From contig JAUSPW010000459.1 in NCBI GenBank assembly GCA_030652635.1, forward strand, positions 1 to 8,963: a DNA stretch of 8,963 nt, read 5' to 3'. Position numbers and translations under genes: made by a program. The DNA is from Pseudohongiella sp. GTDB taxonomy: Bacteria; Pseudomonadota; Gammaproteobacteria; Pseudomonadales; Pseudohongiellaceae. The first letter of the stretch is position 1, and each line of letters opens with the position of its first letter. The notes below the pieces were generated by a model, which did not search any database, had not been told where the DNA came from, and worked only from the letters and a program-made list of their open reading frames with translations. Below, in pieces: positions 1-7,221 of this stretch.

Positions 1-102
1 GGTTAACTTTCCGTTTAAAAAATCCCATTACGTGTCCAGCTGGTCAACAATCGCTTTCTCCACTATCTAAGCACATGCAGTAGACAACATAAGCATCAAA
101 AA

Positions 103-164
103 GTGGCAAAGTGCAGAACAAATATGTCAATTGTCTCGAAAACACGCCCACTTGTGACAAAGTG
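103..164. repeat. Pair of 11-bp direct repeats upstream of the DUF5916 gene
   Basis: GTGGCAAAGTG at 103-113 recurs as GTGACAAAGTG at 154-164, differing at one base, with starts 51 bp apart (close to five helical turns). The second copy also lies within a short inverted repeat, CACTT (149-153) and AAGTG (160-164). This region sits just before the first gene, so the copies could be paired sites for a transcription factor. I saw no convincing -35/-10 pair near them. The repeat itself is seen directly; a binding role is inference, and chance is a real possibility for 11 bp. Confidence 0.35.
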
Positions 165-170
165 AAACGC

Positions 171-176
171 AAGGGG
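171..176 (+). promoter_or_regulatory. Possible ribosome binding site for the GTG start at 182
   Basis: AAGGGG lies 5 nt before GTG 182 and is the main reason to accept that start. It competes with GTG 257, which has the weaker run GGATGGGG at 243-250 six nt upstream and would give a more normal signal-peptide N-region. Confidence 0.4.
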
Positions 177-181
177 TTTGT

Positions 182-2668
182 GTGTCAGCGAAGCGGGTTA
201 ACTCAAAAACAAAGCTGATATACTCGCGCAAAATTACAAAATGGATGGGGTTGCTCGTGACAGATGTTCGTTTAAGTTGGACGCTTGCCGGCCGTAAGCT
301 GTTAGTTTTAATGATTTTGGCGTTTTTTCCACTCACCGCGGGATATGCTCAGCAACCTGCTGCAAGTGGCGTCATGCAGATGACCATGATCCCCGAGGAT
401 CGCGCGCAAATTGAACTCGACGGTTTTCTGAACGAAGCGGTCTGGCAACAAGTGCCAGCGATCGATGGCATGCGCGTCATCAATCCCGATACGCTCGAAG
501 CGGCTTCCCTGAGAACTGAGACGCGCATTTTTTACAATGAACGTGGCATTTATGTGGCTGCCATGAACTTTCAGGCCGGCGATACACTGGTTGCCCGCAT
601 GAGTTCGCGAGATGACCCTGTACCGCGTGATGGTTTTGTGCTGTCCATCGATGCATCTGGTAATGGAACCTACGGGTATTTTCTGCGCGTCAATCTGGGT
701 GGAACGCTGTCAGATGGCACCATTTTGCCTGAGCGCCAAATCAGTCGTGACTGGGACGGCTCCTGGGATGCAGAAACTCAGGAGCTTGAAAACGGCTGGT
801 CGGCAGAGATCTTTATCCCTTGGGGGATGATGGCCCTGCCACAAGCAGGCGAAACGCGACAAATCGGTATCTATACCGAGCGCCAAGTGATGTATCTGAA
901 CGAAACCTGGTCATGGCCAGCGCTTCCGAATACCAATCCAGAATATCTGTCAGCGTTTCAGAAATTTGAGCTCTCCGGTATCAATCCACGCACCCAATTC
1001 ACGTTTTATCCTTATGCGTCAGGCACTCACAATAACCTGAGCGGTGAAACCAAGGCGCGCACCGGTGCTGACGTTTACTGGCGACCAAATTCCAATACCC
1101 AGCTGTCAGCTACTATCAACCCGGATTTTGGTACGGTTGAGTCTGACGATATTGTGGTCAATCTCTCGGCGTTTGAGACGTTTTTCTCTGAGAAGCGCAC
1201 ATTTTTCCTGGAAGGTCAGGATGTGTTCCAGACCTCGCCTCGCAACGGCGGCGGCCCATTTGGCCCCACAACGATGCTCAATACCCGGCGTATCGGAGCG
1301 GCTCCAGTGATCTCGGTACCTGCGGGCGTGCAAGTCAGCGCGACCGATCGTAATGCGCCGTCAGATTTGCTGGGTGCAGTGAAAGTCACCGGCACACAAG
1401 GCAACTGGCGCTATGGCACCATGGTGGCCGCTGAGGATGACATGGAATTGCGCGGTACTGCAGCGGACGGCTCCAGAGTAAAACTGCAGTCTACAGGTCG
1501 GGATTTTGCGATTGGCCGCTTGCTGTATGAAGACACCGCAGGCGGTGGCCGGCGTGGTATTGGCTGGATCGGCACGCGCATGGATCACCCTAACCGACAA
1601 GCGACGGTGAATGGTGTCGATTTTGCGTATTTTTCTGCAGATACTCGCTGGTCGTTTGATGGTCAGGTACTGCACAGCGATGTCAATGATGTCAGCGGCC
1701 AGGGCGGGTTTTTTGACCTGAATTACCGGCCTGCCCGCGGCGTGCAACACAGTGTGACAGGCACCTATCTTGATGAGACGCTGGACATCAACGATGTTGG
1801 TTACGTTCAGCGAAACGACCATCAGCAGTTAGACTATCGCTTAAGTGTGACCGAGTCCGGATTGGAAAAATACCGAAGCCGTACTCGTGGATTTAATATC
1901 ATCAACCAATGGAACGCAGATGGCCGACCGGTCAGGTTGGGCCTATTTTTTAATCAGGGGCTGACCTATCACAACAATACGTCGCTCAATGCCGGCTTCC
2001 GTTACTTCCCTGCACGCATTGATGATCGCCTGAGTCGAGGTAATGGCACTTACAAAATACCCCACCGCCTGGCATATGACCTTAACTGGCGCAGTGACCG
2101 CTCACGACCGTTCAGTTTTGGGTTTGGTATCGGCAATGCTGAGGAAGATCTCAAAGCCAACAATATCAACTACTCTTTTGGTATGGACTGGCAGCCCAAT
2201 GACCGGTTCTCGACTAATATGACAGTGTCTTATCGTGACCGCGAGTCTTGGCTGGTGCACCGTGGTGGCGACCGCATGACGGCTTTCACCGCCACGGAAT
2301 GGTCTCCGCAGCTCAATGCCAGCTACTTTATCAGTGCCAAACAACAGTTCCGAATTGCGGTGCAGTGGACAGGTATTCAGGCCAAAGAAGATCGTTTTTA
2401 CCGGATCGACCAGAGCGATGTTCGGCATCTGATGGAAGTATCCAAACCCAATCTGACGTCAGACGACTTCACCGTCAGTCGCATGAGTTTCCAGGCACGC
2501 TATCGCTGGGAGATCGCGCCCTTGTCTGACCTGTTTGTGGTCTACACCCGTGGCAGCAATTTGCCCTCAGTCGGCGATTCCGAATTCCAGGACCTCTTGT
2601 TTGACGCCTGGAGCGAGCGCGTTACTGATACTTGGGTGGTCAAACTGCGTTACCGTTTGGGTGGTTAA
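182..2668 (+). CDS. Secreted CBM9-like / DUF5916 domain protein, predicted outer-membrane barrel
   Basis: The 828-residue product has a signal peptide whose hydrophobic core is near residues 40-53, with likely cleavage at GYA|QQ (after residue 56). Residues about 67-265 form a CBM9-like domain, marked by IELDGFLNEAVW (77-88). The DUF5916 hallmark follows at about 313-350: NPDFGTVESDDIVVNLSAFE, then FFSEKRTFFLEGQDVF. The rest is rich in alternating aromatic/polar stretches, as expected of a C-terminal beta-barrel. Length is usual for the family (roughly 700-900). Members are common in marine and soil bacteria, and no biochemical role is established, so substrate binding or transport at the outer membrane is inference. 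The start is uncertain: GTG 182 has an AAGGGG ribosome site but leaves about 39 residues before the signal core; ATG 245 or GTG 257 would give a normal N-region. glpQ follows after 91 nt with its own ribosome site, and co-transcription is unproven. Confidence 0.88.
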   Translation: MSAKRVNSKTKLIYSRKITKWMGLLVTDVRLSWTLAGRKLLVLMILAFFPLTAGYAQQPAASGVMQMTMIPEDRAQIELDGFLNEAVWQQVPAIDGMRVINPDTLEAASLRTETRIFYNERGIYVAAMNFQAGDTLVARMSSRDDPVPRDGFVLSIDASGNGTYGYFLRVNLGGTLSDGTILPERQISRDWDGSWDAETQELENGWSAEIFIPWGMMALPQAGETRQIGIYTERQVMYLNETWSWPALPNTNPEYLSAFQKFELSGINPRTQFTFYPYASGTHNNLSGETKARTGADVYWRPNSNTQLSATINPDFGTVESDDIVVNLSAFETFFSEKRTFFLEGQDVFQTSPRNGGGPFGPTTMLNTRRIGAAPVISVPAGVQVSATDRNAPSDLLGAVKVTGTQGNWRYGTMVAAEDDMELRGTAADGSRVKLQSTGRDFAIGRLLYEDTAGGGRRGIGWIGTRMDHPNRQATVNGVDFAYFSADTRWSFDGQVLHSDVNDVSGQGGFFDLNYRPARGVQHSVTGTYLDETLDINDVGYVQRNDHQQLDYRLSVTESGLEKYRSRTRGFNIINQWNADGRPVRLGLFFNQGLTYHNNTSLNAGFRYFPARIDDRLSRGNGTYKIPHRLAYDLNWRSDRSRPFSFGFGIGNAEEDLKANNINYSFGMDWQPNDRFSTNMTVSYRDRESWLVHRGGDRMTAFTATEWSPQLNASYFISAKQQFRIAVQWTGIQAKEDRFYRIDQSDVRHLMEVSKPNLTSDDFTVSRMSFQARYRWEIAPLSDLFVVYTRGSNLPSVGDSEFQDLLFDAWSERVTDTWVVKLRYRLGG

Positions 2669-2759
2669 AAAAACAGGCACGCGTTATTGTCACGCGACGG
2701 ACAAAAAACTGTCTTATGCTGGCGTGGTAAACAACAATCCCTGAAGAAGGACTACACTA

Positions 2760-3824
2760 ATGGCTGGACGTAATTTAACGCGTTACCTGAGCGGAGCTAT
2801 ATTGATGAGTCTGGTTGCCGGAAATCTTGTGCCAGTTAATCTGGCGTACGCTCAGACGGCTGCTCAGTCAAAAGTGGTGGTGGCGCATCGTGGCGCTAGC
2901 GCTTATCTGCCGGAACATACCCTGCAAGCTGCTGCCATGGCCTATGCCATGGGTGCCAGCTTCCAAGAGCAGGATGTTGTCATGACTAAAGACGATCAGC
3001 TGATTGTCTGGCATGACCTGACCCTCGATCGCAACAGCGATGTGCGGCATAAGTTTCCCAGCCGTGCACGTGAAGATGGGCGGCACTACGTCATTGATTT
3101 TACCCTGCAGGAATTACGTACCTTACGTGTCACCGAGGGTTATCGTCTGGACGACAATGGCCAGGAACAACAAATCTACCCGGAGCGGTTTCCACTCTGG
3201 CAAGGCAGTTTCCAGATTCATACGTTTGCAGAGCAGCTCGAGTTGATTCACGGGTTGAATCGCTCGACTGGTCGCGATGTGGGTATTTATCCAGAGCTGA
3301 AGTCGCCGGCATTCCATCACGAGCATGGTAAAGATATCGGCATGGCGGTGTTGTCTGAGTTGAAACGCTTTGGCTATACCAGCAAAGACAGCAATGTTTA
3401 TGTACAGACGTTTGAGTTTGATGAACTCAAGCGCGTCAAAGAGCAGGTGCAGCCTGCGCTGGGCATCGAGCTGAAGCTGGTCCAGTTGATGGGTGATGAC
3501 GAGGACGATTATGGCTGGATGCTGAAACCAGGCGGCATGCAGGAGCTGGCCAAATTTGCGGATGGCATTGGCCCTGAAAAGGGCATGATTATTAGCGGCG
3601 ACTCTACCCCGGATAACATCATGATCAGTACATTGGTATCCGACGCCCATCAGGCAGGCATGCAGGTTCACCCCTACACGTTCAGGGCAGATACCGGGCA
3701 AGTGCCTGCTTATGCCCGTGACTTTGATCATCTGCTGGAGCTTTTTTACGTTAACGCCGGAGTGGACGGCGTGTTTACTGACTTCCCCGACAAGGCTGTC
3801 AATTTCGTAAAAAATCAGCGTTGA
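2760..3824 (+). CDS. glpQ: Periplasmic glycerophosphodiester phosphodiesterase GlpQ
   Basis: The product hydrolyses glycerophosphodiesters, left from phospholipid turnover, to glycerol-3-phosphate and an alcohol in the periplasm. It has 354 residues, close to E. coli GlpQ (about 358). The signal peptide ends at AYA|QT (after residue 31). The active-site motifs of the GDPD fold are visible: HRGAS at 43-47 (catalytic His43, Arg44), PEHT at 51-54, the metal-binding EQD at 70-72, HDLTLDRNSDV at 85-95 (catalytic His85), and YPELK at 177-181 with the third acidic ligand Glu179. HPYTFR and the FTDFPDKAV near the C-terminus also match the GlpQ pattern. A loop after the VQLMGD stretch is shorter than the one I recall in E. 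coli GlpQ. ATG 2760 is preceded by GAAGAAGG at 2743-2750. No GlpT-type transporter or GlpK is visible in the window, so how the product is taken up cannot be seen here. Confidence 0.95.
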   Translation: MAGRNLTRYLSGAILMSLVAGNLVPVNLAYAQTAAQSKVVVAHRGASAYLPEHTLQAAAMAYAMGASFQEQDVVMTKDDQLIVWHDLTLDRNSDVRHKFPSRAREDGRHYVIDFTLQELRTLRVTEGYRLDDNGQEQQIYPERFPLWQGSFQIHTFAEQLELIHGLNRSTGRDVGIYPELKSPAFHHEHGKDIGMAVLSELKRFGYTSKDSNVYVQTFEFDELKRVKEQVQPALGIELKLVQLMGDDEDDYGWMLKPGGMQELAKFADGIGPEKGMIISGDSTPDNIMISTLVSDAHQAGMQVHPYTFRADTGQVPAYARDFDHLLELFYVNAGVDGVFTDFPDKAVNFVKNQR

Positions 3825-3838
3825 TGCCCCTGTGTATG

Positions 3839-3866
3839 TCAGCAGTTTCTGCCCGGAAACTGCTGA
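3839..3866 (+). terminator. Stem-loop between glpQ and deaD, possible terminator
   Basis: An 11-bp perfect stem, TCAGCAGTTTC (3839-3849) with GAAACTGCTGA (3856-3866), closes a 6-nt loop TGCCCG. It lies 14 nt after the glpQ stop and about 35 nt before the deaD -10 box. No T-run follows on either strand, so it is not a textbook intrinsic terminator. It could still stabilise the glpQ mRNA 3' end, act with Rho, or be a protein site. The structure is seen; the role is inferred. Confidence 0.5.
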
Positions 3867-3879
3867 AAACGGCTCAGTC

Positions 3880-3916
3880 TGTACGCGCGCAGGCTTCTGG
3901 CGTATAATCGCCGCCC
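3880..3916 (+). promoter_or_regulatory. Promoter of deaD with perfect TATAAT and GC-rich discriminator
   Basis: TATAAT at 3903-3908 matches the sigma70 -10 consensus exactly. With a 17-bp spacer the -35 region would be TGTACG (3880-3885), a poor match. The bases right after the -10 box are CGCCGCCC, a GC-rich discriminator of the kind found at growth-rate and ppGpp-sensitive promoters. The predicted start of transcription near 3914-3916 would give a leader of about 35 nt. Confidence 0.6.
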
Positions 3917-3950
3917 TTTTAATGAATTCCCCGCGCCTGCAGGCACAATT

Positions 3951-6443
3951 ATGTCGACGACTTCCGCTCCGGATCTCAGCTTTGCTGAGCTCAATCTTCC
4001 CGCCTTCCTGTTAGAAACCCTGTCCAAGGTAGGCTACGAAAAACCCTCACCTATACAGCAGGAGACAATTCCGGCTCTGCTTGAAGGTCACGACATCGTA
4101 GGCATGGCGCAGACTGGTACGGGTAAAACCGCTGCATTTGCTTTGCCAGTGCTGGCAAAAATTGATGTCAACAACCCCAATACCCAGGCGTTGGTGCTGT
4201 GTCCAACACGCGAATTGGCCATTCAGGTGGCCGAAGCGTTCCAGACCTATGCTCAGGGCATGAAAGGTTTTCACGTGCTGCCGGTATATGGTGGCCAGGA
4301 AATGGCGCGTCAGCTGCAGGCACTGCGCCGCGGTGTGCATGTGGTTGTGGGCACGCCGGGACGTCTGCTCGACCACCTGAATCGTCGTTCCTTGAACCTG
4401 AGCACCATCAAAACGCTGGTGCTGGATGAGGCCGACGAAATGTTGCGCATGGGGTTTATTGACGATGTTGAGCTGATTCTGCAGCAGACCTCGGCAGACC
4501 GTCAGGTTGCACTGTTTTCAGCAACCATGCCGACGCAGATTCGCCATGTTGCCGAAAAGTATTTGCGCAATCCCATTGAAGTCAAAATCAAAACCGCAAC
4601 CAGCACCAACGCTGATATCGAGCAGTTGTACTGGCTCGTGCAGGGCACGAACAAGCTCGACGCGCTCACCCGCATGCTGGAAGTGGAAGAGTTTGATGGC
4701 ATGTTGATTTTTGTGCGTACTAAAAACAGTACGCAGGAACTGGCTGACAAACTCAGCGCGCGCGGTTTTTCAGCGGCTGCGCTCAACGGTGATATGAATC
4801 AACAGTTGCGTACCCGCACCGTGGAGCAGCTAAAAAATGGGCAGCTTGATATTGTGGTTGCAACGGACGTTGCTGCCCGTGGTCTGGATGTTGAGCGCAT
4901 CAGCCACGTGGTGAACTACGATATTCCCTACGACAATGAAGCCTATGTACACCGTATTGGTCGAACCGGACGGGCTGGCCGCAGCGGCAAAGCGATTCTG
5001 TTTGTTGCGCCCCGCGAGCAGCGTATGTTGCAGTCCATTGAGCGCACTACGCGTAAGAAAATTGAACGCATGGAGCTGCCGACTCGCAGCGAGCTGATAC
5101 AGCATCGCAGTCAGCAATTCAAAAACACCATTGCGGCGGCGCTGGAAAACGGCAACCAGGAGTTTTTCCGTGTGTTGCTGGCCGAATTCTGCCACGAACA
5201 TGAATGCTCGATTGAAGATGCGTCCGCGGCGATGGCATTCCTGTTGCAAAAAGACCGACCGCTGGAGCCCTCCGTCAAAGATGTGGTGTCCACTGAGTCC
5301 GGTTATGGCAAAGCGCCGTCCGCATCAGCCAATACGGCAACCACCAAAGTACGAGCGCCTCGCAGAGAAGCGTCCGAGTCCTTTGATGTACAGGAAGCGC
5401 CCGCTCCGCGTCCTGCCCGCAGCAAACCTCCGATGCACGATGCCCATCCACGCCTGACTCAGGAAGACATTTTTGCTGAGGAATTTGCTCAGGCTGATCG
5501 CGATGAAAAGCCGCGCAAGCGTCGTGAGCGCACGCAGACCGAAGACGGTGAAGACGTCGCAATGGAGCGTTTTCGCATTCAGGTGGGTCATGAGCACGGT
5601 GTGTCACCACGAGAAATCGTGGGTGCCATCGCTAATGAAGGTGGTATCGAGGGTCGATATATTGGCCGCATCAACATTTATGACACGCACACCACAATTG
5701 ATTTGCCGCAAGGCATGCCCGAGGACGTGTTCAAGACTTTGTCACGCACTCGAGTCTGTAATCAGCCCTTGGCCATCGAAAAAATGACTAAAGAAGAGGC
5801 GGCTGAAGAAGCCAGAACCTCTCCGCGTGGCCCGCGTGGCCCGCGCCCCTCAGGCGATCGCCCTGTTGATAGAGACCGCAGTGAGCGCCCGTCGTCTGAG
5901 CGTTTCTCACGTGACCGGTCGTCGTCCGATCGTCCTGCATCTGATCGCCCGCCACGTGAAGGCTTCCGAGCTTCTGCAGGCCCAGATCGCGACAGAGCAT
6001 CCCGTCCGGATGATCGCAAACCGCGCTTCAGCAATGATCGCACCGATGCGCCTTCGCGTTTTGCTACCAGCACTGCGCGTCCGCCTCGTTATACAAACTC
6101 TGACGGCGGTTTTGCGACGCGACGTCAGGCAGTAACCGAACCCGGCTCTGCCCCTCGTTTTGAGGGAAACAGTGAACGCCCGCGTTCTGCACCACGTGCA
6201 GAGGGCGCGCGTGATACGAGCTCGTATGATCGTAAGCCACGCAGCGCTGCCACCACGCCGCGCCGCAGCCCTCCACGTGATGCGTTTGTTGAACCAACGT
6301 TTGCACCGCGCTCTTTTGAGGACAGGCCAGCCAAATCTGCTGATGCCGACAAAGCTGCCAAAGATAAAAAACGCGGCGGCCCTAAAGTGCGTGCTGACAG
6401 GGACAAAGGTAAGCGCCGCACCCCGGCCAAGCGCCCAACCTGA
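3951..6443 (+). CDS. deaD: DEAD-box ATP-dependent RNA helicase DeaD/CsdA with long Arg-rich tail
   Basis: This cytoplasmic helicase unwinds short RNA duplexes using ATP; the DeaD/CsdA group acts in ribosome assembly and mRNA decay, most notably in the cold. All core motifs are intact: Q motif from Phe11 to Gln36, motif I AQTGTGKT (53-60), Ia PTRELA (85-90), GG (114-115), TPGR (135-138), DEAD (159-162), SAT (190-192), IV LIFVRT (252-257), V ATDVAARGLD (304-313), VI HRIGRTGRAGR (334-344). Residues about 538-612 form a DbpA-like RNA-binding domain, with REIVGAIANEGGIEGRYIG and a final LAIEK. Residues about 615-830 are low-complexity, rich in Arg, Ser, Pro and Asp. At 830 residues it is about 200 longer than E. 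coli DeaD (629), mostly because of this tail. ATG 3951 has only a weak ribosome site (GCAGG, 3939-3943), and no closer in-frame start has a better one. It appears to be transcribed alone. Confidence 0.96.
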   Translation: MSTTSAPDLSFAELNLPAFLLETLSKVGYEKPSPIQQETIPALLEGHDIVGMAQTGTGKTAAFALPVLAKIDVNNPNTQALVLCPTRELAIQVAEAFQTYAQGMKGFHVLPVYGGQEMARQLQALRRGVHVVVGTPGRLLDHLNRRSLNLSTIKTLVLDEADEMLRMGFIDDVELILQQTSADRQVALFSATMPTQIRHVAEKYLRNPIEVKIKTATSTNADIEQLYWLVQGTNKLDALTRMLEVEEFDGMLIFVRTKNSTQELADKLSARGFSAAALNGDMNQQLRTRTVEQLKNGQLDIVVATDVAARGLDVERISHVVNYDIPYDNEAYVHRIGRTGRAGRSGKAILFVAPREQRMLQSIERTTRKKIERMELPTRSELIQHRSQQFKNTIAAALENGNQEFFRVLLAEFCHEHECSIEDASAAMAFLLQKDRPLEPSVKDVVSTESGYGKAPSASANTATTKVRAPRREASESFDVQEAPAPRPARSKPPMHDAHPRLTQEDIFAEEFAQADRDEKPRKRRERTQTEDGEDVAMERFRIQVGHEHGVSPREIVGAIANEGGIEGRYIGRINIYDTHTTIDLPQGMPEDVFKTLSRTRVCNQPLAIEKMTKEEAAEEARTSPRGPRGPRPSGDRPVDRDRSERPSSERFSRDRSSSDRPASDRPPREGFRASAGPDRDRASRPDDRKPRFSNDRTDAPSRFATSTARPPRYTNSDGGFATRRQAVTEPGSAPRFEGNSERPRSAPRAEGARDTSSYDRKPRSAATTPRRSPPRDAFVEPTFAPRSFEDRPAKSADADKAAKDKKRGGPKVRADRDKGKRRTPAKRPT

Positions 6444-6481
6444 TTCAGAGATGGATTTGTTGCCCTGATTTATGATTTTTT

Positions 6482-6508
6482 GCGGCGTAAGAAATGGAGT
6501 TGCGCCGC
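6482..6508 (+). terminator. Stem-loop after deaD, weak terminator candidate
   Basis: GCGGCGTAA (6482-6490) pairs with TTGCGCCGC (6500-6508), a 9-bp stem with one G-T pair around a 9-nt loop. A run of six T lies before it (6475-6480), not after, and the 3' side is TAAAGG, so the usual intrinsic terminator order is missing on both strands. It may protect the deaD mRNA 3' end or belong to the leader of the next gene. The remaining non-coding bases 6444-6571 hold only weak AT-rich -10-like strings (TATAAG 6520-6525, TAAAAT 6543-6548) without good -35 partners. Confidence 0.35.
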
Positions 6509-6571
6509 TAAAGGTCTTCTATAAGCAGCATCACAAATTCAATAAAATTACTGCCCAATTAGGGGTCCAAC

Positions 6572-7141
6572 ATGATCGTTCGCGCAGCTGTCCTGCTCTT
6601 GTCTGGTTTGTTTCTGAGTTTTGCGGCCCATGCACAGGAATGGGTGTGGGCGCCTGACTTTGAGGTCGGCGACACGATCCCTGCTATAGCGGCACCGGAT
6701 CAGAATGGCGATGTCAAAACCTTGTCTGATCTCGCAGGAGAGAAGGGGCTCGTTTTAGTGTTAAGTCGCTCATTCGACTGGTGCCCCTACTGCATTGCGC
6801 AGTTGCAAAAGTTGGTTGACGTGGCGCCTCAGTTTGCGGAGCTGGGCGTGACAGTGGCAGCGATGACCTATGACTCTCAAGATATCCTTAAAGCCGCGGA
6901 AGAGGACTATTCGGTAAACTTTCCGTTATTGCAAGATATTGATGTCAAACATGTGACGGCCTTGGGCATCTTGAATGAGCAATACGAACCAGGGCAGCGC
7001 GCCTATGGCATTCCAGAGCCAGGTATATTTTTGCTTAGCCCTGATGGCACCATTCGCTTTAAATTTGCAGATCAGGATTATCGCATGAGACCTGATTTTT
7101 CTCTGGTGTTGCAGGCCGCCACCTCGCTCTTAGGAATTTAA
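6572..7141 (+). CDS. Exported redoxin / peroxiredoxin-like protein (AhpC/TSA-type fold)
   Basis: The 189-residue product has a signal peptide with likely cleavage at AHA|QE (after residue 21), placing it in the periplasm. The rest is a thioredoxin-fold redoxin domain: a P-x-I-x-A-x-D-x-x-G entry (37-46), then a strand LVLVLSRSFDW leading into CPYC (71-74), an insertion with an MTYDS-type strand (98-102), and GIPEPGIFLLSPDGTIRF (147-163) carrying the expected cis-proline region. The family reduces peroxides or exchanges thiols and disulfides. The C-x-x-C pair is more like a thiol-disulfide protein than the single peroxidatic Cys of classic AhpC, so the reaction is not settled. ATG 6572 has a ribosome site AGGGGT at 6561-6566. 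No DsbD- or thioredoxin-like partner is visible nearby. The TPR lipoprotein gene follows after 80 nt and may be separately transcribed. Confidence 0.87.
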   Translation: MIVRAAVLLLSGLFLSFAAHAQEWVWAPDFEVGDTIPAIAAPDQNGDVKTLSDLAGEKGLVLVLSRSFDWCPYCIAQLQKLVDVAPQFAELGVTVAAMTYDSQDILKAAEEDYSVNFPLLQDIDVKHVTALGILNEQYEPGQRAYGIPEPGIFLLSPDGTIRFKFADQDYRMRPDFSLVLQAATSLLGI

Positions 7142-7173
7142 TCCGGATTGGACTTGTTTGATTGCTTGGCGCT

Positions 7174-7187
7174 ACTATCTAGATAGT
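7174..7187. promoter_or_regulatory. Perfect 14-bp palindrome upstream of the TPR lipoprotein gene
   Basis: ACTATCT (7174-7180) is followed directly by its complement AGATAGT (7181-7187). It lies 34 nt before the ATG at 7222. A poor promoter could overlap it: TTGATT (7158-7163), an 18-bp spacer and GATAGT (7182-7187), four of six matches in each box. The palindrome suits a dimeric repressor site, but no regulator can be named, and with no loop it would not form a useful RNA hairpin. Confidence 0.4.
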
Positions 7188-7221
7188 GTGTTTAATCGTT
7201 CAAAAACAAGGACAATCTGTG

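Noticed and set aside
62..69. ACTATCTA shared with the palindrome at 7174-7181
   Set aside because: It is only an 8-base match without the second palindrome arm, and is expected by chance over this length.
1361..1822. Minus-strand open frame of 153 codons within the DUF5916 gene
   Set aside because: It lies wholly antisense to a gene with clear family motifs, and its product shows no recognisable domain.
2678..2696. CACGCG direct repeat and TTGTCA box between the DUF5916 gene and glpQ
   Set aside because: The 6-base copies are too short to be meaningful, and no acceptable -10 lies at the right distance from TTGTCA (2687-2692).
3123..3731. Minus-strand open frame of 202 codons across glpQ
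   Set aside because: It is antisense to a confidently identified glpQ, and the product (His/Leu/Gln-rich) is typical of a reverse-complement shadow.
3935..3944. GCCTGCAGGC palindrome in the deaD leader as a translation switch
   Set aside because: As RNA it could form only a 3-bp hairpin, so it cannot plausibly hide the ribosome site.
5762..6073. Minus-strand Arg/Ser/Gly-rich frame over the deaD tail
   Set aside because: The low-complexity composition simply mirrors the repeated Arg/Ser/Asp codons of the deaD tail on the other strand.
7186..7221. GTG 7186 as the start of the TPR lipoprotein
   Set aside because: It would place 12 extra polar residues before the lipoprotein signal; ATG 7222 with AAGGA upstream fits better.
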